This document shows, piece after piece, positions 7,831-15,084 of a stretch of DNA of 64,000 nucleotides. The notes beneath the pieces are model-generated. The model saw only the letters and a list, made by a program, of their open reading frames with translations, had not been told where the DNA came from and did not search any database. Position 1 is the stretch's first letter; the number at the start of each line of letters is the position of its first letter. Source of the stretch: CAZWSX01 sp964636985 (lineage in GTDB: Bacteria; Planctomycetota; Planctomycetia; Pirellulales; Pirellulaceae); NCBI GenBank assembly GCA_964636985.1, contig CAZWSX010000031.1:1-64000 (forward strand), given 5' to 3'. Both the position numbers and the translations under genes were made by a program.

Positions 7831-7980
7831 CGGAGAGAGATTGGGAGTGGGGGGGATGGGGGGATGGGAAGTGGTTGATTAATCGATTGATGATTTCGGA
7901 TTGTTGATTTTTGAAGTGGGGAGAATTGGTCGCACGCTCCCCACTTCCTCTGAGAGCTCTGTGACCTCTTTGGCTAATCC
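7831..7980 (+). repeat. Composite intergenic repeat, copy 4
   Basis: Order: polypurine tract (7831-7873, GGGGGGATGGGGGGATGGG), AT-rich block (7873-7920, TTGATTAATCGATTGATG then TTTTTGAAGT), then CTCTGTGACCTCTTTGGCTAA at 7959-7979. It ends 5 nt from the stop codon of the minus-strand secretin-like gene. Confidence 0.65.
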
Positions 7981-7984
7981 CCAC

Positions 7985-8764
7985 TCACGGCGCAACCTTC
8001 GCCGTGATCAGCAGGATATGTCGGTCCGACTTCGAGGATGTACCGGCGGCGATGGTGGTTTTTCCGTTGGCGAGACGCACGGTCGTGTCGACGGAAAATC
8101 GCGTCGTCATGGCCGATTGGACTTTTCTTCCGTCTTTGGTCTCCAGCAGGACCGGAAGATCGTCGCCTGTCTCGATGTCCGACTTTTCAAAACGAACCTG
8201 AAGGAGGACGTTGTCTTTCTCAAATACCTGCGGAAGCAAGCTGGCAAGGGTCCCCACGTCCATCAGCGTGATGCCGTTTGAAGTGCCGAATGTAGTACTG
8301 TTCACATTCGTAACGTACGGGCGAGACTGTCCCATCTTCACCGAGGCCGTGCGTCCATCTAAGGCTGATACCGCGACATTCTCGACGGCGGCAAATTTCC
8401 CCTCAATTTGAAGCTTGGCCAGACGATCAGCAACCGCCTTGGCATCGCCAACTAGCGACTCGCTAATCGCTTTCCGCTCCGTTTCTGTTCCAGCCGCCCA
8501 CTGGGCTAGGACGAGATCGAGTTCCACGACTACAGGAACTTTCTCGATGTCGAGCGGCTGGAATGCTTCGAACCTCGGAGTACGCGGCACCGCAGCCGGA
8601 GTTGGGTCAGGGGCTTGAACCGGTGGCTGAAACGGACGCTGGGGACGAACCGGAGTCGGCGGTTGACGGGGAGGTGGAGGTTGATCAGGCGCCTGCTCCT
8701 GGGATTGCACAAGGACAGTACCCGTGAAAAGGATAACTGCCGTCAACAAAAGCATGCGTAACAT
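7985..8764 (-). CDS. Exported secretin-like domain protein
   Basis: 259 aa. The start at 8764 is preceded by GAAGGTG. A signal peptide (MLRMLLLTAVILFTGTVLVQS) is followed by about 35 residues of Pro/Gln-rich linker, then a helical segment. The C-terminal half looks like the conserved core of type II/III secretion secretins: GITLMDVGTLASLLPQV, DNVLLQVRFEKSDIE, TRFSVDTTVRLANGKTTIAA and a terminal HILLITAKV strand. It is far shorter than a full secretin and has no N0/N1 domains, so it may not form a ring alone. No other secretion genes lie nearby. The secretin resemblance is an inference from the strand pattern. Confidence 0.6.
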   Translation of the reverse strand: MLRMLLLTAVILFTGTVLVQSQEQAPDQPPPPRQPPTPVRPQRPFQPPVQAPDPTPAAVPRTPRFEAFQPLDIEKVPVVVELDLVLAQWAAGTETERKAISESLVGDAKAVADRLAKLQIEGKFAAVENVAVSALDGRTASVKMGQSRPYVTNVNSTTFGTSNGITLMDVGTLASLLPQVFEKDNVLLQVRFEKSDIETGDDLPVLLETKDGRKVQSAMTTRFSVDTTVRLANGKTTIAAGTSSKSDRHILLITAKVAP

Positions 8765-8894
8765 AAAGCACCTTCGCGAGGACCGGTTGAGAATCGGCAT
8801 TCGACCGAATGTCTAAAACGTTATTTGAACCCATTGTTCTCCAAAAAGTATCGTTTTGCATGTCCGCTCTGTTTGGTTGCGCGGGTCTTCCTCC

Positions 8895-8918
8895 GACGGA
8901 CAGGATGGTCCGTCCTAC
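8895..8918 (-). repeat. REP-like hairpin, copy 5
   Basis: Arms GACGGAC and GTCCGTC surround AGGATG, followed by CTAC and TTTTT. It lies between the divergently transcribed secretin-like and serine hydrolase genes, so it may sit in their promoter space. Confidence 0.75.
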
Positions 8919-9003
8919 TTTTTGACACTTGGAAATCCCCCCGGTGGAGCGGATACTGTTTCGCACAGGTTTTTGTCGTCCAAGTTTTGCGAAGGGTGGC
9001 GCT

Positions 9004-10167
9004 GTGCGTGCTTACTGCTCGTTGCTTGTTCCTTCTGTGGCGCTGTTCGCATTGCTCGCTGTAGGAACTGTTTGCCGCGCCGACGATCCCGCTGCGGGTG
9101 CAGTGGATGCGAAGATCAAAGCCGCGATCACGCCGTTTGTCGAGAAGGACGAACTGGCCGGCGCCGTGTACCTCGTTGCGACAAAGGACAAGGTGCTCGC
9201 CGAAGGTGCCGCCGGCTACTCCGATGTCGCGGCCAAGCAGGCGATGGCGCCCGATGCGATGTTCTGGATCGCATCGCAAAGCAAGCCGATCACCGGCGCA
9301 GCGGTTGCAATATTGATGGACGAAGGGAAGGTCAAGCTCGACGACCCTGTTGAAAAGTTCCTGCCGGAATTCAAAGGCCAGAAGGTCAAAGGCGCTAACG
9401 ACGCACTCGTGCCGCTGGAGCGACCGATTACCGTGCGCCACCTCCTCTCGCATACCAGCGGGATGCCGTTCCGTTCGGCGATCGAAGAGCCAACGCTCGA
9501 TCGCTACACGCTCGAGAAGCGCGTGAAGAGCTACGCGGAGACGCCGCTCGATACGCAGCCGGGGACGAAGTACCAATACAGCAACGCGGGCATCAACACG
9601 GCCGCGCGGATTATCGAAGTGGTTACCGGCAAGTCCTTCGAGGAGTTTCTCGACCAGCGCTTGCTTAAGCCGCTGGGCATGAACGATACGACCTTCTGGC
9701 CGAACGAGTCGCAGGCAAAGCGGGTCGCCAAAGCGTATGCGACCGGCGACGGCGGCAAGGGACTTCGCGAGGTCAAAATTGAGCAACTTTTCTATCCGCT
9801 CACGGATCGCGCCGAGCGCTTTCCGATGCCGGCCGGTGGGCTCTTTTCGACCGCTGCCGACGTGGCGAAGTTTTACCAAATGCTGTTGAACAACGGCGAA
9901 TGGAAGGGGAAGCGGATTTTGTCGCCGGAGGCCGTGACCGCGCTCACCAGCAAACAAACGCCCGAGTCGCTGAAAGACGGCTACGGATTAGGATTTTCCG
10001 TAAACGGCTCGACTTTCGGGCACGGGGGCGCCTACAGCACCAATTCGTTTGCCGACCGAAATCGCGGGCTGATTTTCATTTGGCTCGTCCAACACGCCAA
10101 TTTCCCAGGCGAGGGCGGAGCCGCCCAAGGCCGCTTCACCAACACCGCCAACGAAGCGACAAAATAG
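9004..10167 (+). CDS. Serine hydrolase, beta-lactamase class C / D-alanyl-D-alanine carboxypeptidase family
   Basis: 387 aa from the GTG at 9004, chosen because GAAGGG lies just upstream and the product begins with a proper signal peptide (SLLVPSVALFALLAVGTVCRA). Motifs: SQSK near residue 98 (the SxxK nucleophile motif), YQYSNAG near residue 188 (the YxN motif) and HGGAYSTNS near residue 340 (the HxG motif in place of KTG). The length fits the esterase/beta-lactamase-fold family. Likely periplasmic; it may act on peptidoglycan or esters, and the substrate cannot be told from sequence. Monocistronic by its spacing. Confidence 0.85.
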   Translation: MRAYCSLLVPSVALFALLAVGTVCRADDPAAGAVDAKIKAAITPFVEKDELAGAVYLVATKDKVLAEGAAGYSDVAAKQAMAPDAMFWIASQSKPITGAAVAILMDEGKVKLDDPVEKFLPEFKGQKVKGANDALVPLERPITVRHLLSHTSGMPFRSAIEEPTLDRYTLEKRVKSYAETPLDTQPGTKYQYSNAGINTAARIIEVVTGKSFEEFLDQRLLKPLGMNDTTFWPNESQAKRVAKAYATGDGGKGLREVKIEQLFYPLTDRAERFPMPAGGLFSTAADVAKFYQMLLNNGEWKGKRILSPEAVTALTSKQTPESLKDGYGLGFSVNGSTFGHGGAYSTNSFADRNRGLIFIWLVQHANFPGEGGAAQGRFTNTANEATK

Positions 10168-10281
10168 TGGCAGATGCGGCCTGTTTATCGATCAAAAACT
10201 ATCACCACGCCCTTGGGCGGGTTATTATGTGAGCGTTGCTCGGAAATCAACCAATCCGCTTTTCTCGTTGGAGTTTGAACC

Positions 10282-11835
10282 GTGGTCGCGAAGTGGCACC
10301 TTTCAGTTTTGGCCGTTTGTTCGGCCGTGTTATTGCATGCGTCGGTCGCCCCCGCGCAGCTGAACGAACTCAAGCGGTTCGTCCGACCCTCGGCCAACTC
10401 GTTGTTAGTGGTCGACGTGGAGAAAATCATCGACAGCCCCATCGGCAAGGAAAAGGACTGGAAGAAGCAGGCCGCCAAGGCTTATGCGGACGGCGTGAGC
10501 ATCCTTCCGCCCGACACGTCCTACGCCGTGCTGGCGGCCGAGCTCGACTTGAGCACCGTGCACCCCACGTGGCAACAGGCGATCGTTCGATTGACCCGCG
10601 CTCCCATGCTGGAAAACATCGCGCGGCAAACGGGCGGTGCCATGCTCAACATCGGCGGTAAGCCGGCGGTGGAACTGCCTGGCGGCGGCATCGCCAGTGC
10701 GGTCGACGGCAAGACCGTTGTCGCCATGGGACCCGTCTCGCGTCAGACCTTCGCCCGGTGGCGCAGCGATGCGATGCGCGAAGGCGGCGTTGACCTTTCG
10801 CCATATTTGACTTCGGCATTTAACTATGCCGCTGAGTTGGGCACGCCAATTATCTTGTCGATCGATTTGGAAGGTGCGTTTACGATCGAGGATGCCAAGG
10901 CCTTGCTGGCCGACGATGGCGAGGTTCTTAAGAAAGCGGGCATTTCGCTCGACGATGCCGCCAAGGCCCTCTCGGCGATCCAAGGCGCCACGCTGGGCGT
11001 CACGCTGAACAAGAAGGCCTTCGGCAAAGTGAAGGTCGACTTCCTCAGCGAAGTGAAGGCCGATCCGAAAGCCCTGCACACGGTCTTCCTCGCAGCACTC
11101 GAACGCGCTGGCATGCCGATCGATGAGTTCCACAGCTTTACGCCGAAAGTGGCCGGCAAGCAGTTCACCATGGAAGGACACCTTGGTCCCAGCGGGATGC
11201 GCCGGCTGTTCAGCTTCTTTGACCGTCCGCCGTCGATGACGGGCCCCGCGATGCCAGAAGAGGAAAAGCCTGCCGATCCGCAACAGGAAGCGGGCAAGGT
11301 GGATGTCGCGAAGACCAAGGATTACTACCACCACCTGGAAGACATGCTGAAAGACTTGCGGAAAGAGCCCGATCACGCCGGCGCCGTGACGCCAGGCCTA
11401 AAGGGCGTTTGGTGCCGCAACTACGCCAAGAAGATCGAACGCTTGCCAGTGCTGGGTGTCGACCCCGATCTGCTCGACTTGAGCTCGAAGATCTCGGTTT
11501 CGCTGTATGCCGCGGCCGACAACATCACGATCGGCATGGGACGCAGCCGCGAACGGCAAACCAACGTTCCCCAGCAGTACAACACCTACACCAACAACAA
11601 CATCTACGGTTACGGCAGAACGGGCTGGTGGGGTCAAGGGCCGATGGTGGCGTACGGAGATTCGTACACCTGGAGTGTCGACGACACCGCCCGCCGCATG
11701 CGGATGCAAATGGCCATCAGCCAGGAAGAGCGGATCAAAGCCTTCAATGAGGCGCGAGGAGCCTTGGAAAACGCCGAGTCGGCCGTCGCTCAAATGCGAC
11801 GAACCCTGACGCAGAAGTACAACTCTGAGTTTTAA
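10282..11835 (+). CDS. Large exported protein with the same unrecognised C-terminal domain
   Basis: 517 aa from GTG 10282 (GGAG 9 nt upstream). A signal peptide ends near SVAPAQ. Residues ~20-325 form an alpha/beta-rich region (SLLVVDVEKIIDSPIG, YAVLAAELDLSTVHPTW, LSIDLEGAFTIEDAKALL) that I do not recognise. Residues ~340-517 match the C-terminal domain of the protein at 6942-7721: VTPGLKGVW, NITIGMGRSRERQ, a Tyr/Asn/Gly-rich middle, then EERIKAFNEARGALENAE and VAQMRRTLTQKY. The two genes are 2.6 kb apart on the same strand, and each is followed by its own strong terminator. Envelope role inferred; function unknown. Confidence 0.7.
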   Translation: MVAKWHLSVLAVCSAVLLHASVAPAQLNELKRFVRPSANSLLVVDVEKIIDSPIGKEKDWKKQAAKAYADGVSILPPDTSYAVLAAELDLSTVHPTWQQAIVRLTRAPMLENIARQTGGAMLNIGGKPAVELPGGGIASAVDGKTVVAMGPVSRQTFARWRSDAMREGGVDLSPYLTSAFNYAAELGTPIILSIDLEGAFTIEDAKALLADDGEVLKKAGISLDDAAKALSAIQGATLGVTLNKKAFGKVKVDFLSEVKADPKALHTVFLAALERAGMPIDEFHSFTPKVAGKQFTMEGHLGPSGMRRLFSFFDRPPSMTGPAMPEEEKPADPQQEAGKVDVAKTKDYYHHLEDMLKDLRKEPDHAGAVTPGLKGVWCRNYAKKIERLPVLGVDPDLLDLSSKISVSLYAAADNITIGMGRSRERQTNVPQQYNTYTNNNIYGYGRTGWWGQGPMVAYGDSYTWSVDDTARRMRMQMAISQEERIKAFNEARGALENAESAVAQMRRTLTQKYNSEF

Positions 11836-11864
11836 GGTCGCCAGGAAATACGACTGAAACCTAG

Positions 11865-11900
11865 AACTCGCAGCGATCACAAGATCGCTGCGAGTTTTTT
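11865..11900 (+). terminator. Rho-independent terminator
   Basis: A 14-bp perfect stem (AACTCGCAGCGATC and its complement) with an ACAA loop runs straight into a T stretch, 30 nt after the upstream stop. It may also serve the convergent gene that ends at 11906. Confidence 0.93.
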
Positions 11901-11905
11901 CGTTT

Positions 11906-12418
11906 CTACGCCGCCGCCGCGATGTTGCGATAGACGTAGCGGTGCACGTTGTTGATCGATTTCCGTATCGCCCAGGCGCGCAGCCCCAGCAAGCAGCCCG
12001 ATGGCACCGAAATGTTGGTCGTTCGAGTAAGCGTGACGACGCCATCGTCCTTCTCGCTGAACATGAATTCGTCGTTCATCTCTCCGATCGAGAACCATGA
12101 CCTGAGATTGTGGCTGACCATCTTGAAGGCCAGCTTGTGCCCCTTGTCGTAGCAGGTGATCTGCTGCTCGATCGAACCCTTATCGCTGGTGCAGCGACGA
12201 TTGGTCGCGACGCCGCCGTCGTACCGCGTGATCTCGCACTTCACCGGCAGCGGGACGCCCAAATTGAAACACAGGGGCTTGGGCTGCGTCATCACGGCAT
12301 TAGTGATGCCTTGCCAAATGTGGTCCTTTGACTTGTGGAAGTCGCAGGAGGTCGTGATGGTAACTTTGCGATCGGCCATGGCTTGGATTCCAATTTGGAC
12401 CAGTTGGCGTATACCCAT
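11906..12418 (-). CDS. SRPBCC-superfamily (START-like) protein
   Basis: 170 aa from the ATG at 12418 (GGCGG upstream), or 157 aa from the ATG at 12379, where the recognisable domain begins (ADRKVTITTSCDF). The pattern of a helix-grip lipid-binding fold is visible: SKDHIWQGITNAV, then repeated beta strands (CEITRYDGGVATNRRC, SIEQQITCYDKGHKLAFKM, VVTLTRTTNISVPSG) and a long C-terminal helix (LRAWAIRKSINNVHRYVYRN). Such proteins bind or modify hydrophobic ligands; the ligand is unknown. Divergent from the next gene, with 156 nt between them. Confidence 0.6.
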   Translation of the reverse strand: MGIRQLVQIGIQAMADRKVTITTSCDFHKSKDHIWQGITNAVMTQPKPLCFNLGVPLPVKCEITRYDGGVATNRRCTSDKGSIEQQITCYDKGHKLAFKMVSHNLRSWFSIGEMNDEFMFSEKDDGVVTLTRTTNISVPSGCLLGLRAWAIRKSINNVHRYVYRNIAAAA

Positions 12419-12574
12419 GGTTTCCGCCTTAAAGAGCTGACCGTTCTTATGCCGGCTTCTTAACCGAGCTGTTTTGGGGCTCTCAATTTAGGCAGGAATA
12501 ATGGAACGGAAGAGCCGCGGAACGCGTCTACAGATCGGGTCGTTCCGTCACCCACACCTCCCGAGGCCTTGGCT

Positions 12575-13096
12575 ATGAACCGTAAGTTGACTTGTTCGGC
12601 CGCGTTGGCGTTTCTTTGCGCATGCTCCACGGTCTTTGCCATCTGGCTTGGAACGGATCACGGCGCCTGGCCGGAGACATGGTCCAAGGAACTGGAGCCG
12701 CTGCGAAAACAGTCGGCAACGATCCGAGGCGGGCTGATCGATTTGGTCAAGCACCACATTCCATTCACAAAGCGTGAGGAATTCGAGGTGGCTTGGCCAA
12801 AGCTGCTCGAGGTGAAAACTAAAGGGGCTCCCATTATTTTGGTACGCAGCCCATCGACGCACTGGCACTTTGGCGACACCAAAGCGGGTGTGCTAGTCCA
12901 CTGCCCGCCACATCGCAACGAAGACGGTAAGGTGGCAGGTCCCATCAAGGGCGTGAAGAACGTGCACGAACGCTGGTGGCAAACGACCTACATCGAATTA
13001 GTCGTAGACGGCGAAATCGTCGATCTGAACCGCATTTCGCTGCCGGCCGATACGCCAATTATCGACCAGCGGTTTGAGAAGGGCACCAGCGAGTAG
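12575..13096 (+). CDS. Hypothetical exported or membrane-anchored protein
   Basis: 173 aa. ATG 12575 follows CCGAGGCC at a suitable distance. The hydrophobic N-terminus (SAALAFLCACSTVFAIWL) is a signal peptide or anchor. The rest is soluble, with Trp- and His-rich stretches (THWHFGDTKAGVLVHCPPH, VHERWWQTTYIELVVDGE). No family recognised. Its convergent neighbour ends 48 nt downstream. Confidence 0.6.
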   Translation: MNRKLTCSAALAFLCACSTVFAIWLGTDHGAWPETWSKELEPLRKQSATIRGGLIDLVKHHIPFTKREEFEVAWPKLLEVKTKGAPIILVRSPSTHWHFGDTKAGVLVHCPPHRNEDGKVAGPIKGVKNVHERWWQTTYIELVVDGEIVDLNRISLPADTPIIDQRFEKGTSE

Positions 13097-13143
13097 GCGG
13101 CGATTCCGGCACACGAACCCTTGCCAACGTGTGAGAGATTTCT

Positions 13144-13644
13144 CTATTTCACCATGTAGAACGACGGATGGGTGAGCCAACGCTTGCCTGAATTTGCGTC
13201 GCCGACGACGGTCCAGTACTCGGCTTGGTCTTCTGCCCATGAGCATTTGCCCATTCCCAGTTCGTCCACGGGCGCTTCGAGTACGTCAAAGTCGATAATG
13301 CCATCGAGCTGCTCAGCAAGGCCGGAAACAACTCGACACAGAATGCGATGATCGACTGCGTCGTTGCACATGGCCGCGATGTTGATCGCGTGAGTAAAGG
13401 TTCGACCTACCGAGTCTCGGATGGCGAGACTCCTCGCTTCTGAAAAGCCTTTAACGTCCAGCTTTGCCAAAGCGCTGATGCTTCCGACCAGTGGCCGTAG
13501 CGATTGAGGGTCGCTATCTTCGCCCTCGCGAACCCAGCAGAAATCGTTGTCCAGCCACTGGGCCACAAATGGCTCCAGAAGCTCACGCCACGTAGTGCGT
13601 GGATCATCAAGCGTCGCCAACACGCTTGCGGCTGGTCCAGCCAT
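13144..13644 (-). CDS. Hypothetical protein, last gene of the DUF1553/DUF1501 operon
   Basis: 166 aa, no signal peptide, acidic and cytoplasmic-looking (MAGPAASVLATLDDPRTTW, CWVREGEDSDPQSLRPLVG, ILCRVVSGLAEQLDGIIDF, ending WLTHPSFYMVK). It starts 6 nt after the DUF1501 stop, so it is probably co-transcribed. The shape is reminiscent of small DUF6368-like or immunity-type proteins, but I cannot establish that. Function unknown. Confidence 0.55.
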   Translation of the reverse strand: MAGPAASVLATLDDPRTTWRELLEPFVAQWLDNDFCWVREGEDSDPQSLRPLVGSISALAKLDVKGFSEARSLAIRDSVGRTFTHAINIAAMCNDAVDHRILCRVVSGLAEQLDGIIDFDVLEAPVDELGMGKCSWAEDQAEYWTVVGDANSGKRWLTHPSFYMVK

Positions 13645-13650
13645 TGAAAA

Positions 13651-15084
13651 CTACCCCACCAACTCCGGAACCGGCGCGCCTTGGTCGACGATTCGCGTGG
13701 GTCGCCCGTTGAAATCGCGAATCATCGTGTTGATGTCGATTCCCATGTGGTGGTAGATCGTGGCCAGGAAATCACCCTGGCTGCAGACGCGTTCGATCGA
13801 GTCTTCACCCCGCTTGTCGGTGGCGCCGATGAAACGGCCGGTTTGGATCCCGCCGCCCGCCCACAGGTTGGAAAAGCCGCGCGGCCAGTGGTCGCGGCCT
13901 GGCTGAATGGTTCCGGCAGGGCCGCTGGCATCGCCGCCGCCCGTGCTGGCGGCATAGCTGATTTTCGGCGTCCGGCCGAACTCGCCCGTCACCACGACGA
14001 GGATTTGCTTGTCGAGTCCGCGCTCGTAAATGTCTTCGATCAGGGCGGTGACCGCCTGGTCGTAGGTCCCCATGCGGAATCGCATGCCTTCGAAGCAGTG
14101 CATGTTCACGGCGTGGTCGTCCCAGTTTTGCACGCGGCCGCACAACGGGCCGCTGAAGCTGGTGGTGAGGACTTCGACGCCGGCTTCGACCAAGCGGCGC
14201 GCGAGCAGCAGTTGCTGTCCCCATGCGTTGCGACCGTAGCGATCGCGGGTTTTGTCGTCCTCGCGGCTCAGGTCGAACGCGACCTTGGCGGCGGGGTTGG
14301 TCAGCAGCGACATCGCCTGCGTTTCAAATTCGTCGAGCGCGGCCAGTTCGCGCTGCTGGTCGAACGTTCGCTCGAGGGTATCGAGTTCCTGCCGCAGATT
14401 GGCGCGGCGGTCGATGCGGCGTTGTTCCCCTTTGTTCGACAGGCCGATGTTCGGCACCGAAAACGTCGGGGCGTTGGGATCGCCATGCACGACGAACGGC
14501 GAGTACGAATCGCCGAGGTAGGCCGGGCCGTTGTACTCCAGCGGCGGGTTGATGCCGACATAGGCCGGCAGCGGGCTGGTCCGCGGACCGCGCTGCGCCA
14601 GCATGTAGTTCGAGACCGTCATCCAGTCTGGATACTTCGGCTTGGGCTTGTCGCGGGTGTCGGGATCGCCCGAGAGAAGCTGCATCGATCCCGCCGGGTG
14701 GCCGCCAGCCGTTTGCCGCATCGAGCGGAGGATGGTGAACTTGTCGGCAATCGCGGCTTGCTTGGGGCACAACTCGGTGAACTGCATCCCCGGGACCTTG
14801 GTCGAGATTAGCTCGAACGGGCCGCGGTACTCTGTGCCGGAGAGTGGCTTGGGATCGTAGGTATCGATGTGCGACATGCCGCCCGGCAGCCACACCATGA
14901 TGACCGACTTCCGTTGCTTGGTCTTAGCCGGCGCGGCCTCGTTCGCCTGGGCCTGCAAACGGAGAATGCCCGGCAGGCTGAGCGTCGCGAAGCCGGCGAG
15001 GCCCGTTTGCAAAAAGCCGCGACGATTTCCGGCGCCCCACAATGAGGGACCCGAGCAGCGTTGATTAAGAGTGTTGTCGGGCAT
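13651..15084 (-). CDS. DUF1501 (sulfatase-like fold) protein, Tat-exported
   Basis: 477 aa. A twin-arginine-type N-terminus (AGNRRGFLQTGLAGFATLSL) is followed by the DUF1501 landmarks: VIMVWLPGGMSHIDTYDPKP, FTELCPKQAAIADKFTILRS, TTSFSGPLCGRVQNWDDHA, LVVVTGEFGRTPKISY and HWPRGFSNLWAGGGIQTG. DUF1501 belongs to the alkaline phosphatase/sulfatase-like superfamily and is very abundant in planctomycetes; its substrate is not established. Its start shares one base with the stop of the PPC-domain gene (TAATG), indicating translational coupling in the minus-strand operon. Confidence 0.85.
   Translation of the reverse strand: MPDNTLNQRCSGPSLWGAGNRRGFLQTGLAGFATLSLPGILRLQAQANEAAPAKTKQRKSVIMVWLPGGMSHIDTYDPKPLSGTEYRGPFELISTKVPGMQFTELCPKQAAIADKFTILRSMRQTAGGHPAGSMQLLSGDPDTRDKPKPKYPDWMTVSNYMLAQRGPRTSPLPAYVGINPPLEYNGPAYLGDSYSPFVVHGDPNAPTFSVPNIGLSNKGEQRRIDRRANLRQELDTLERTFDQQRELAALDEFETQAMSLLTNPAAKVAFDLSREDDKTRDRYGRNAWGQQLLLARRLVEAGVEVLTTSFSGPLCGRVQNWDDHAVNMHCFEGMRFRMGTYDQAVTALIEDIYERGLDKQILVVVTGEFGRTPKISYAASTGGGDASGPAGTIQPGRDHWPRGFSNLWAGGGIQTGRFIGATDKRGEDSIERVCSQGDFLATIYHHMGIDINTMIRDFNGRPTRIVDQGAPVPELVG

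Noticed and set aside
8821..9957. 378-codon minus-strand open frame
   Set aside because: Antisense to the serine hydrolase, which carries the SxxK and YxN motifs.
13681..14811. Long plus-strand open frame of 376 codons
   Set aside because: It lies antisense to the DUF1501 gene and has the Arg/Ala/Gly-rich composition expected of a shadow frame in GC-rich DNA.
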